Made by a program: the position numbers and the translations under genes. Positions 1-7,911 of a DNA stretch of 64,000 nt are shown piece after piece (the first letter of the stretch is position 1; each line of letters starts with the position of its first letter). Under the pieces are notes generated by a model that had not been told where the DNA came from, did no database searches, and saw nothing but the letters and a program-made list of their open reading frames with translations. The stretch is from an uncultured Clostridia bacterium (GTDB lineage: Bacteria > Bacillota > Clostridia > Oscillospirales > SIG627): positions 55,466-119,465 of the forward strand of contig CANQBV010000004.1 of assembly GCA_947589595.1 (NCBI GenBank). Reading direction: 5' to 3'.

Positions 1-585
1 CATTCCAATTCCAGCGTCAGAGAACCGGTAAAGCAGGGAATGTGGGGTATCTTCGAGGTTTTTGCCGATACGATGGTCGTCTGCACCATGACCGCCCTTG
101 TGGTTCTTACCTCCGGCGCGTATAACACCGAAACCGGCGCGCTCCTGGAGGGCTATACCGATGCGACTCTCGTCGGCGGCGCTTTTAACCAGTTCTTCTC
201 CTGGGGCAATTTGGGTGAAAAATTTATCGCCGTCGCCATGTTCCTGTTTGCCTTTACCACCATACTGGGCTGGAGCCACTACGGCGCGAAGGCCTGGGAA
301 TATCTTTTCGGCTCCAAGAGCGTTTTCGTCTTTAAAATCGTGCACATCTGCACCATTATGTTCGGCGCGATCATGACCTCCTCATTGGCGTGGGATATTT
401 CGGATACCTTCAACGGGCTGATGATGATCCCCAACCTGATTGGTGTGGTCACACTGTCGCCGCTGGTGGCGCGCATCACGAAAAACTACGTCAGCCGCCG
501 TCTGAAAGGAAAAAACGAAAAACCGATCCTCTCTTACGACGACGAAATCCAAAAAGAAGCGGAAGAAGCCTTAAAGAACGAATAA
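1..585 (+). CDS. AgcS-family alanine/glycine:cation symporter, C-terminal part
   Basis: This is the 3' end of a sodium-coupled small neutral amino acid symporter of the inner membrane. The frame is open from base 1, so the ATG at 40 is internal and the gene starts before the window. The residues before it read EPVKQGMWGIFEVFADT, a typical conserved stretch of AgcS proteins. Several hydrophobic segments follow, including one with GWSHYGAKAWEYLFG, also typical of the family. The tail after the last membrane segment is short, charged and cytoplasmic. A strong terminator follows immediately, so it is the last gene of its transcript. The family is secure; the substrate (alanine, glycine or other) cannot be told. 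Confidence 0.9.
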   Translation, partial: HSNSSVREPVKQGMWGIFEVFADTMVVCTMTALVVLTSGAYNTETGALLEGYTDATLVGGAFNQFFSWGNLGEKFIAVAMFLFAFTTILGWSHYGAKAWEYLFGSKSVFVFKIVHICTIMFGAIMTSSLAWDISDTFNGLMMIPNLIGVVTLSPLVARITKNYVSRRLKGKNEKPILSYDDEIQKEAEEALKNE

Positions 586-600
586 TCCGCAAACGCAGAA

Positions 601-640
601 AATGCCGGAATCCGGGGCGGATTCCGGCATTTTCTTTTTC
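601..640 (+). terminator. Rho-independent terminator after the symporter
   Basis: A perfect 13-bp stem (AATGCCGGAATCC with its complement) around a GGGGC loop is followed by TTCTTTTTC. It lies 15 bases after the symporter stop codon. Confidence 0.9.
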
Positions 641-677
641 TGTTTAAAAAAATTTTTCAAAAAGCCTCTTTTGCCTA

Positions 678-706
678 TTGTCAAAGTAGGTTTTATGTGA
701 TAGGAT
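678..706 (+). promoter_or_regulatory. Probable promoter of the amino acid ABC operon
   Basis: TTGTCA and TAGGAT are separated by 17 bases. The predicted leader is about 100 bases long before the SBP gene. No known riboswitch was recognised in it. The -10 box is a weak match. Confidence 0.5.
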
Positions 707-815
707 AGGGATGGCGTAAAAAATTGGAAGCCGGAAAACGCGTGTACCTCGTGCTTTCCCAATCGGTTTCCCACGCAAAATCACGTACGAAATTCAGAAT
801 AAGGAGAAAGACGAA

Positions 816-1658
816 ATGAAAAAGAATCTTTTATTCAAGGTATTGGCCCTGGTTCTCAGCCTTTCGCTGGTCTTTGCTTTGGCTGCCTGCGCAAGCGAGG
901 GATCGAAAACGGGCGATTCCTCCCAAACCGCCGGAGCCGGCGAAAAGGATCTGCTTGCCCGCATTCGGGAAAAAGGAGAAATCGTCATCGGTACCGAGGG
1001 CAGCTGGTCTCCCTGGACCTACCACGATGAAAACGGCGAGCTGGTCGGTCTGGACATTGAGATCGGCAAACTGATCGCCGAAGGCCTGGGCGTGAAAGCC
1101 AGGTTCGAAGAAACCAACTGGGACGCCATTCTGGCGGGCGTACAGGGCGGCCGGTTTGACATTGCCTGCAACGGCGTCGGCTATACCGAAGAGCGCGCGC
1201 AGTCTTTCCACTTCTCTACCCCCTACGTTTACACCCACAATGTGCTCGTCGTCCGAGCCGACAACAACAAAATTACTTCCTTTCAAGATCTAGCCGGCAA
1301 AGCCACCGCCAACACCGCCTCCAGCACCTACGCTGCCATTGCGGAATCCTACGGCGCGACCGTAACGCCGGTCGATACCCTGACCGATACGATCGAGCTG
1401 GTCAGCACCGGTCGCGTGGACGCGACCATCAACGCGCAGGTTTCGATTGAGGATTACCTGAAGGCAAACCCCGACGCCAATATCAAGGTCGTGGCCATCG
1501 CCGACGGCGATCCGGTTTGCTACCCGGTTCAGAAGAGCGACGACGCGCTCAGCCTGATCGAAGAAGTCAACCGCATTCTCGAAGAAGCGCGCCAGAACGG
1601 CAAGCTGGCCGAAATCAGCAACAAATACTTCGGGCTGGATCTGACGAAGAAAAACTGA
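816..1658 (+). CDS. Amino acid ABC transporter substrate-binding lipoprotein
   Basis: This is an extracellular solute-binding protein of family 3, which captures polar amino acids and hands them to the permease. It has a lipoprotein signal peptide with a lipobox ending LAAC, so Cys25 should be lipidated. A low-complexity linker follows, then the family 3 fold beginning near residue 45 (KGEIVIGTEGSWSPWTY, then GELVGLDIEIGKLIAEGLG). The length of 280 residues is normal. The ATG has AAGGAG at a good distance. It is the first gene of an operon with an M20 peptidase, permease, ATPase and a LarE-like protein. The ligand is not evident from sequence; cystine or a polar amino acid is a reasonable guess only. 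Confidence 0.93.
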   Translation: MKKNLLFKVLALVLSLSLVFALAACASEGSKTGDSSQTAGAGEKDLLARIREKGEIVIGTEGSWSPWTYHDENGELVGLDIEIGKLIAEGLGVKARFEETNWDAILAGVQGGRFDIACNGVGYTEERAQSFHFSTPYVYTHNVLVVRADNNKITSFQDLAGKATANTASSTYAAIAESYGATVTPVDTLTDTIELVSTGRVDATINAQVSIEDYLKANPDANIKVVAIADGDPVCYPVQKSDDALSLIEEVNRILEEARQNGKLAEISNKYFGLDLTKKN

Positions 1659-1676
1659 TTCCCTTTTGTAAAATTC

Positions 1677-1712
1677 AATTTCGGAACGGAAAAATTCCGT
1701 TCCGAAATTTGT
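1677..1712 (+). terminator. Intercistronic stem-loop after the SBP gene
   Basis: AATTTCGGAACGGA pairs perfectly over 14 bp with its complement around a 5-base loop, 19 bases after the SBP stop. The T-run after it is poor. It may be a leaky terminator or a 3' stabiliser that keeps SBP mRNA more abundant than the rest of the operon. Confidence 0.6.
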
Positions 1713-1746
1713 ATATTCCGACACAGTACTTGGGGGAGAGAAAACC

Positions 1747-3135
1747 ATGAAAAACAGCGATCTGTTTTGCCATGAAACCGATTTTTCCGATTTTGACGGC
1801 GACCGCGCCGTGCAGCACCTTGCCGAAGCGCTGCGCTTTGAAACGGTGAGCTTTGTCGACGCCGCGAAAATCGATTATACCCGGTTTGACGCCCTGCACG
1901 ATTCTTTGGAAAAAAGCTTTCCGCTGGTATTCCGAAACGGAAAGTACGAAAAAATCGGCCACAGTCTTCTGATCACCCTGCCCGGCACGGATGGGAGTTT
2001 AAAGCCCGCGCTTTTCATGGCGCACCAGGACGTGGTGCCCGTGATCCCGGGTACGGAAAAAGACTGGCTCCACCCGCCCTTTTCCGGCGACGTTGCCGAG
2101 GGGTTTATCTGGGGGCGCGGCGCGATGGATATCAAGCAAATGCTGATCGGCATTCTGGAAGCCGCCGAATATCATCTGCAAAAAGGAAGGCCTTTTCGCC
2201 GGGCGGTGTACTTAGCCTTCGGGGAAGACGAAGAAACCTGCAGCACCGGCGCGAAAGCGATCTGCGCGCTGCTTGCTTCCCGCAAAGTGGAGTTGGAGTT
2301 CGTTTTGGACGAAGGCGCGGGCGACGTGATCGAGGCTTCGGACTACGGCGCGCCCGGGATTTATATTTGCCCGATCGGAATTTACGAAAAGGGCTACGCC
2401 GATTTAAAGCTTTCCGTCAAGTCCCGCGGCGGGCACAGCTCCAATCCCTTCCGCGGCACCTCCCTGGGCGTTCTTGCCAAGGCCATTACCACGGTTTTGG
2501 AGCATCCCCTGCTCCCGCACCTGCCGGACTGCGCCAAACGCACGCTGCGCTACCTTGCCCCCGCGATTCAAACCGAGCCGATGGCCAGCCTTGTACAAGA
2601 CCTTGACAAAAATACCGACGCTATTTTACAATGGTTTTTGCAGCATGAATCGCTATACCACCAGGTACAGACTACCATTGCCCCCACGCAGATCACTCCC
2701 GGCGCCCCGGCGGGCAACGTCATGCCGCAGGCTATGGAGGCCGTCATCAATTTCCGTCTGGCGCCGCCGGACACCCCCGAAAGTCTTTTGCAGCACTACC
2801 GGCCGCTGATCGATCCTGAGGTCAAACTGGAATTTGTGCAGAAGATTCCCCCATCCCGTCCCTCTGAAATCGATTCCTACGGCTTTTGGCACTTAAAAAG
2901 GGTACTGGAGCACTATTTTGCCCCGCTCACCTTTGTTCCTGCGCAGAACCGCGGCGCCACCGACGCCCGGAATTACGAGTCCATTTGCCGCTGCTGTCTG
3001 CGCTTCGGTCCCTTTCTGGAGGAGAAAGATCTTTCCGCCGAGGGGATTCACGGCACAAACGAGCGCATTTCCATTCGCGCCTATTTACAGGGGATCCGCG
3101 TGCTGTTAAAGCTCATGGAAGAAACCTGCCTTTAA
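1747..3135 (+). CDS. M20 family metallopeptidase (carboxypeptidase-like)
   Basis: This is a zinc-dependent M20 hydrolase that would release amino acids from peptides or N-acyl amino acids, probably in the cytoplasm since no signal peptide is present. The metal and catalytic motifs are intact: MAHQDVVP (His93, Asp95), GRGAMDIK (Asp128) and FGEDEE (catalytic Glu162, metal Glu163). GGHSSNPFRG marks the dimerisation domain insert and a C-terminal HGTNE supplies the last metal histidine. The 462-residue length fits the CPS1/PM20D1-like subgroup. It lies between the SBP and the permease of the same transporter, which suggests that it processes an imported conjugate or dipeptide. Exact substrate unknown. 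Confidence 0.88.
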   Translation: MKNSDLFCHETDFSDFDGDRAVQHLAEALRFETVSFVDAAKIDYTRFDALHDSLEKSFPLVFRNGKYEKIGHSLLITLPGTDGSLKPALFMAHQDVVPVIPGTEKDWLHPPFSGDVAEGFIWGRGAMDIKQMLIGILEAAEYHLQKGRPFRRAVYLAFGEDEETCSTGAKAICALLASRKVELEFVLDEGAGDVIEASDYGAPGIYICPIGIYEKGYADLKLSVKSRGGHSSNPFRGTSLGVLAKAITTVLEHPLLPHLPDCAKRTLRYLAPAIQTEPMASLVQDLDKNTDAILQWFLQHESLYHQVQTTIAPTQITPGAPAGNVMPQAMEAVINFRLAPPDTPESLLQHYRPLIDPEVKLEFVQKIPPSRPSEIDSYGFWHLKRVLEHYFAPLTFVPAQNRGATDARNYESICRCCLRFGPFLEEKDLSAEGIHGTNERISIRAYLQGIRVLLKLMEETCL

Positions 3136-3145
3136 GGAGAGCAAA

Positions 3146-3820
3146 ATGTCTGAAAAAATCTGGAGTATCCTGATCGAAGCCCTGCCGAAAATGCTGGAAT
3201 ACGGTCTGAAGGTCACCATTCCGCTGACGCTTTTGTCGTTTTCCTTCGCTCTGATATTATCTGTCCTTGTGGCGCTGATCCAATACGCCAACGTCCCCGT
3301 ACTGAAGCAGCTTTGCCGTGTTTATATCTGGGTCGTTCGCGGCACCCCGCTCTTGGTGCAGTTGTTTTTGGTTTTCTACGGTCTGCCGAAGATCGGCATC
3401 CTGCTCCCCGCCTACCCGACCGCTGTTCTGGTATTCGGCTTCAACGAGGGCGCGTACATGGCGGAAAGCCTGCGAGGCGCATTGGAGGCCGTGCCGAAAG
3501 GGCAGTTGGAGGCCGGCCTTTGCGTGCGGATGTCGTATATCAAAATCATGTGGCACATTGTGCTGCCGCAGGCGTTCCGCACGGCGTTTCCGGCGCTGTC
3601 GAATTCTTTGATCTCCATGGTCAAAGGCACCTCGCTCGCCGCGACCATTACCGTAACGGAAATGTTCCGTCAGGCGCAGGTCATCAATGCCAGGGTCTAT
3701 CAGCCCCTTGCCCTCTATACGGAGTGCGCGCTGATCTACCTGGCGTTCTGCTCGGTGCTGACGGTGCTGCAGCACCTGATTGAGAAAAGACTGAATCGCT
3801 ACGGAGGGGTCAAGTCATGA
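3146..3820 (+). CDS. Amino acid ABC transporter permease
   Basis: This is the membrane subunit of the polar amino acid ABC importer (HisM/GlnP type). The 224 residues contain about five membrane helices and the EAA loop, GALEAVPKGQLEAGLCVRM, followed by VLPQAFRTAFP, which docks on the ATPase. Only one permease gene is present, so it probably forms a homodimer. AAGGAG stands just ahead of the ATG, ten bases after the M20 stop. Its stop codon overlaps the ATPase start (ATGA), showing translational coupling. Confidence 0.93.
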   Translation: MSEKIWSILIEALPKMLEYGLKVTIPLTLLSFSFALILSVLVALIQYANVPVLKQLCRVYIWVVRGTPLLVQLFLVFYGLPKIGILLPAYPTAVLVFGFNEGAYMAESLRGALEAVPKGQLEAGLCVRMSYIKIMWHIVLPQAFRTAFPALSNSLISMVKGTSLAATITVTEMFRQAQVINARVYQPLALYTECALIYLAFCSVLTVLQHLIEKRLNRYGGVKS

Positions 3821-4626
3821 TGCTGGAAATCAACGGAATCAGAAAGGCCTTTGGTAAAAAAGAGATTCTCAAGGGGATCGATCTCCAGGTGGAAAAGGGC
3901 GACGTCGTCGCCATTCTCGGCCCCAGCGGATCCGGCAAGACCACGTTTCTGCGCTGTTTGAACTTTCTGGAAATCGCCGACAGCGGCACTCTTATTTTCG
4001 ACGGCGAGCATTTTGATCTGCACGCCGCAAAGCGCCGCGACGTCGCCCGCGTACGGCAAAAAACCGCCTTTGTTTTTCAGAATTATAACCTGTTTTTAAA
4101 CAAAACCGTTTTGCAGAACGTCACCCTCGGGCTGACAAGCGGCGGCAAAATGAAAAAGGCCGAAGCGCGGGAAATTGCCGTCCGTGCTCTGGAGCGCGTG
4201 GGTATGGGCGACCGGCTGGACAGCTATCCGAATCAGCTTTCCGGCGGCCAACAGCAGCGCGTGGCCATTGCGCGCGGGCTGGCCTCCGACCCGGAGATCA
4301 TTTATTTTGACGAACCCACCTCCGCGCTCGATCCCGAGCTGATCGGCGAGGTGCTGGGCGTCATGCGGCAGTTAGCGCAAGAGGGCATGACCATGCTGGT
4401 CGTCACTCACGAAATGGATTTTGCGCGCACCGTTTCCAATAAAGTGGTCTTTATGGAGGACGGCGTGATCGTGGAAACCGGTTCCTCCCGGGAATTTTTT
4501 GAGCGTCCCAAAACGGCCCGCTCCAAAGAATTCATTCGTTCCATTCTGGAAAAAAGCGAAAGCCCGATGGAAAGGAGAACCCCCCTGTCAAAAATTTCAA
4601 AAATCGAGCCGGAAACGCTGAACTGA
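3817..4626 (+). CDS. Amino acid ABC transporter ATP-binding protein
   Basis: This is the cytoplasmic ATPase of the polar amino acid importer (GlnQ/HisP type). It has Walker A GPSGSGKT (35-42), a Q-loop Gln88, the signature LSGGQQQR (141-148), Walker B IIYFDEP (161-167) and a switch histidine in VVTHEMDFA. It has 269 residues, about 25 more than usual, with a charged tail (MERRTPLSKISKIEPE). The start ATG overlaps the permease stop by four bases. Two consecutive ATGs occur, so the start could be one codon later. Confidence 0.95.
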   Translation: MMLEINGIRKAFGKKEILKGIDLQVEKGDVVAILGPSGSGKTTFLRCLNFLEIADSGTLIFDGEHFDLHAAKRRDVARVRQKTAFVFQNYNLFLNKTVLQNVTLGLTSGGKMKKAEAREIAVRALERVGMGDRLDSYPNQLSGGQQQRVAIARGLASDPEIIYFDEPTSALDPELIGEVLGVMRQLAQEGMTMLVVTHEMDFARTVSNKVVFMEDGVIVETGSSREFFERPKTARSKEFIRSILEKSESPMERRTPLSKISKIEPETLN

Positions 4627-4637
4627 GGAGAAAATTC

Positions 4638-5450
4638 ATGACACTCGAAGAAAAATACCAAGCGCTGCAGCAAAACCTGCGGGAAATGAAAAGCGTTGCC
4701 GTCGCTTTTTCCTCCGGAGTGGACTCCACCTTTTTACTAAAGGTCGCGCACGATACGCTGGGGAATCACGCGGTGGCCGTCACGGCGCGCTCCGCTTCCT
4801 TCCCGGCACGGGAATTCGAAGAAGCCGAAGCTTTTTGCCGACAAGAGGGCATCCGCCAGATTGTGCTGAATTCCGATGAAATGAGCCTGGAGGAATACGT
4901 ACAGAACCCCAAAAACCGCTGCTACTTCTGCAAGCGTGAGCTTTTTACCAAAATTCTGGCCATTGCCGAAGAAAACGGTCTGCAATTTGTTTGCGAGGGT
5001 TCGAATATCGACGACAACGGTGATTATCGCCCCGGGCTGCAAGCCGTGGCAGAGCTCGGCATCCAAAGTCCGCTGCGCAAGGCCGGCCTTACCAAAGAAG
5101 AAATCCGTACGCTGTCCAAGCGCCTTTCGCTCCCCACCTGGGATAAACCCAGCTTCGCCTGTCTGGCTTCCCGCTTTGTCTACGGAGAACGGATCACCGA
5201 GGAAAAACTTGCTATGGTGGATCAGGGCGAAGAATTTCTGCACCAGCTCGGCTTTCGACAACTGCGCGTGCGCATTCACGATAAAATGGCAAGGATCGAA
5301 ATTCTGCCGGAGGATTTCCCAAAGCTGATGAAAAACGAAATCCGCACAAAAATTGTGCAAAAATTTAAAGAAATCGGCTTTTCCTATGTTTCGCTGGATC
5401 TTGCGGGCTACCGCATGGGCAGCATGAACGAAGTCCTAAAGCTTTCTTAA
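4638..5450 (+). CDS. larE: LarE-like ATP-dependent sulfur transferase
   Basis: This belongs to the PP-loop LarE family. LarE adenylates a carboxylated pyridine substrate and inserts sulfur during synthesis of the nickel-pincer cofactor of lactate racemase. The N-terminal PP-loop reads FSSGVDST (24-31). Cys175 in PSFACLASRF aligns with the sacrificial cysteine of the Lactobacillus enzyme. CYFC (Cys95 and Cys98) adds two more cysteines, the three-cysteine pattern of LarE proteins thought to carry an iron-sulfur cluster. The 270-residue length is normal. It starts 11 bases after the ABC ATPase in the same operon. No larA, larB or larC lies in the window, so its product could be another thiolated compound. 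The family call is firm, the pathway is not. Confidence 0.87.
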   Translation: MTLEEKYQALQQNLREMKSVAVAFSSGVDSTFLLKVAHDTLGNHAVAVTARSASFPAREFEEAEAFCRQEGIRQIVLNSDEMSLEEYVQNPKNRCYFCKRELFTKILAIAEENGLQFVCEGSNIDDNGDYRPGLQAVAELGIQSPLRKAGLTKEEIRTLSKRLSLPTWDKPSFACLASRFVYGERITEEKLAMVDQGEEFLHQLGFRQLRVRIHDKMARIEILPEDFPKLMKNEIRTKIVQKFKEIGFSYVSLDLAGYRMGSMNEVLKLS

Positions 5451-5531
5451 GGTGAGGGGGAGGCGGCGTCGGGAAAACTTCCGTGCGCCAAGTTTTAATA
5501 AAAAGCTTCCGAACTGTTTTATCATTCCCTG

Positions 5532-5562
5532 CCGCCGTGCAAAAGCACGGCGGTTTCCTTTT
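5532..5562 (+). terminator. Terminator of the ABC transporter-larE operon
   Basis: CCGCCGTGC pairs with GCACGGCGG over 9 bp around AAAA, followed by TTTCCTTTT. Confidence 0.88.
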
Positions 5563-5604
5563 CGAAATATTTTCAATCTTTCGTTAATTTTAAGAATTAT
5601 TTCA

Positions 5605-5634
5605 TAGACAAGTACTCTTTTTCTATGGTATACT
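5605..5634 (+). promoter_or_regulatory. Promoter of the glycolipid gene cluster
   Basis: TAGACA and TATACT are separated by 18 bases, about 50 bases upstream of the UPF0104 gene. Confidence 0.65.
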
Positions 5635-5684
5635 TTAGGTAGACAATCCATTGAGGACAGATTCATCACAGGGAGGCAGACAGA

Positions 5685-6701
5685 TTGAAATCCAAAAAGA
5701 ATCTTTTCAATATTTTGATCTGCCTGGTCGGCGGGGTCATCATTACCGCTTTCGTTTTCTTTTCCACGGGGGTGGAAACCCTGGCAAGTCACTTCCGTTC
5801 CCTGAATCTTTTCTGGGTGGGCGCGGCGGTCGGTTGTATGCTGCTGTACTGGCTCCTGGAAACAGCGATCCTGCACGTCATGACAAAGCCCGCCTTTCCC
5901 GAACAGAGCTTTCGAGGCTCCCTTTGTGTTTCCATGGGCGGGCAGTATTTCAATTCGATCACCCCCTTTGCCTCCGGCGGGCAGCCCTTCCAGGCGTATT
6001 GCCTGAAAAAGCAGGGCATGGAATTGGGCAGTGCGATCAATACGCTGCTTTCCAAATTTCTCGTTACCCAAACGTGTCTGACGGTGGTTACAACCGTGCT
6101 CCTCATGGTACGGCTTCCGTATTTCCGGGAAATTCTTCCGAATTTCACGGTCGTGATCTGGATCGGCTATCTCATTACGCTCCTTGTTTTGCTGGCGGTG
6201 CTCTCCTTTGCCGTTTTTCCGCAAGCGGCGCGCCGGTTCTGCCTTGCGGTCATTTTACTCTTAACAAAGCTTCGTTTTCTGAAAAATCCTGAAGCCAAAA
6301 TCCGCTATATGGACGAAGAGCTGGAAAAATGCAGAAAAGGCTTCCGTAGCCTGATCCGCAATCCTTCCGCGCTTTTTCGCGCGTCTGGATGCAGCATTTT
6401 GCAGCTTATTGCCTATATGGCGGTGCCCTATATGATCTACCGTGCCTTTGGGCTTTCTGAAATCGATTTTCTGACCATCCTTGCCGCCCAGGCCTTTGTC
6501 ATGATGACAAGCTCCTTTGTGCCCCTTCCCGGCGCAAGCGCGGGGGCCGAAGGCTTTTTCTACTTCTTTTTCCGGCAGTTTTTTATTCAGGACGGGCAGG
6601 TCGGCCTGGCGGTCATCCTGTGGCGTGTGATCACTTTTTATTTCACCATTGTCGTAGGCGCGGCTTTTGCCGTGCGCGCGAATCGGATTCCAAACAAATA
6701 A
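5685..6701 (+). CDS. UPF0104 / lysylphosphatidylglycerol-synthase-TM family membrane protein
   Basis: This is a polytopic membrane protein of the family shared by the flippase half of MprF and by YbhN-type proteins. It has 338 residues with about eight hydrophobic helices. It carries the family hallmarks GGQPFQAYCLKKQGM near residue 100 and PLPGASAGAEGFF near 280. The start is a TTG preceded by GGGAGG; no ATG is better placed. No catalytic lysyltransferase domain is attached. The next two genes are GT4 glycosyltransferases 16 bases and -4 bases apart, so it may move glycolipid across the membrane or support its synthesis. That role is inferred from context. Confidence 0.85.
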   Translation: MKSKKNLFNILICLVGGVIITAFVFFSTGVETLASHFRSLNLFWVGAAVGCMLLYWLLETAILHVMTKPAFPEQSFRGSLCVSMGGQYFNSITPFASGGQPFQAYCLKKQGMELGSAINTLLSKFLVTQTCLTVVTTVLLMVRLPYFREILPNFTVVIWIGYLITLLVLLAVLSFAVFPQAARRFCLAVILLLTKLRFLKNPEAKIRYMDEELEKCRKGFRSLIRNPSALFRASGCSILQLIAYMAVPYMIYRAFGLSEIDFLTILAAQAFVMMTSSFVPLPGASAGAEGFFYFFFRQFFIQDGQVGLAVILWRVITFYFTIVVGAAFAVRANRIPNK

Positions 6702-6717
6702 AAAGAGGCGCTTTCTT

Positions 6718-7911
6718 TTGAGAATCGGTCTTTTTAATGATTCTTTCCCGCCAACGATCGACGGCGTGGCCAACACGGTGGTCAATTACGCCGGCATCAT
6801 TCAACAAAAATTCGGGGAAGCCGTAGTCGTCACACCGAAATATCCCAACGTGGTCGACGACTATCCGTTTCCGGTTTTTCGCTACCATTCGGTAAAATTC
6901 GCGGGCGAATTACCCTACCGGATCGGAAACCCGTTTTCTCCGCTGGCAATCCGCGAGGTGCACAAAATGAAGCTGGATCTGATGCACGTGCACAGTCCGT
7001 TTGCTTCCAGCGTGTTTGCGCATGAGGTGGCGCTTCTGCACCGAAAAAAAGTACCCACGGTCTTTACCTATCACACGAAATTCGATATTGATATCGACCG
7101 CTTTGTCGAAAACAAAGGCTTCAATGCGATCGCCCGGCGGTTTGTGCTGAACAATATCCAAAACGCCGATGAAGTGTGGGCGGTATCGCAGGGAACCATT
7201 TCCAGTCTGCGCCTGATCGGCTATCAGGGAGACGTGCGGATCATGCCGAACGGAACCGATTTTCCCCGCGGGAAAGCCGCAAAAGAAGCGATCTGCGAAA
7301 TTGACCGTATGTATCAAACCGAAAAAGAGCCGCTGGTTTTCCTGTACTGCGGCAGAATGATGTGGTATAAAAACCTTAAAATCATTCTGGACGCGCTGGC
7401 GATTCTGAAAAGCACAGCAATCCGTTTTCGCATGTTTTTTGTCGGGGACGGGCCGGATCGCCCGGCGATCGAGCAGTACGCCCGGCAAATCGGTTTGAAA
7501 GACCACGTTATTTTTACCGGCGCCGTCTACGACCGGGAAAAGGTGCGCGCCTTTTTCAGCCGGGCCGATCTTTTTCTTTTTCCCTCTACCTACGATACCT
7601 CCGGGCTTGTGGTCAAGGAAGCCGCTGCCTGCGGATGTGCCTGTGCGCTTGTGGAAAAAAGCTGCGCCGCCGAGGGGGTGGAGGACGGCGTTTCCGGGCT
7701 TTTGTGCCGCGAAAAGGCCGAGGACTTTGCCCAAACAATCCGCACAGCGGCGTCCATCCCCGGCTTTTTGAAAAAAATCGGGGCGGCAGCGGAGGAAAAG
7801 CTGTATTACTCCTGGGAAGATTCCGTTACCGCCGCCTTTCACTGCTATGAAGAGATTCTGGAAGAATTCAACCGAAAAAATAAGAAGCAGAACTCGCAGG
7901 AGACTGTATGA
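6718..7911 (+). CDS. GT4 glycosyltransferase, probable diacylglycerol glucosyltransferase
   Basis: This is a GT-B fold retaining glycosyltransferase. It opens with RIGLFNDSFPPTIDGVANTV, the donor/acceptor loop seen in bacterial 1,2-diacylglycerol 3-glucosyltransferases. The C-terminal half contains FLYCGRMMWYKN, FVGDGPDR and a FPSTYDTSGLVVKEAAACG stretch with the E-x7-E-type donor site. The ORF track extends it to 6667 inside the previous gene. TTG at 6718 is a better start because AAAGAGG precedes it and the homologous region begins there. The protein would then be 398 residues. It shares an operon with a UPF0104 protein and a second GT4 enzyme, which fits membrane glycolipid or lipoteichoic-acid anchor synthesis. 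The exact sugar is inferred. Confidence 0.82.
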   Translation: MRIGLFNDSFPPTIDGVANTVVNYAGIIQQKFGEAVVVTPKYPNVVDDYPFPVFRYHSVKFAGELPYRIGNPFSPLAIREVHKMKLDLMHVHSPFASSVFAHEVALLHRKKVPTVFTYHTKFDIDIDRFVENKGFNAIARRFVLNNIQNADEVWAVSQGTISSLRLIGYQGDVRIMPNGTDFPRGKAAKEAICEIDRMYQTEKEPLVFLYCGRMMWYKNLKIILDALAILKSTAIRFRMFFVGDGPDRPAIEQYARQIGLKDHVIFTGAVYDREKVRAFFSRADLFLFPSTYDTSGLVVKEAAACGCACALVEKSCAAEGVEDGVSGLLCREKAEDFAQTIRTAASIPGFLKKIGAAAEEKLYYSWEDSVTAAFHCYEEILEEFNRKNKKQNSQETV

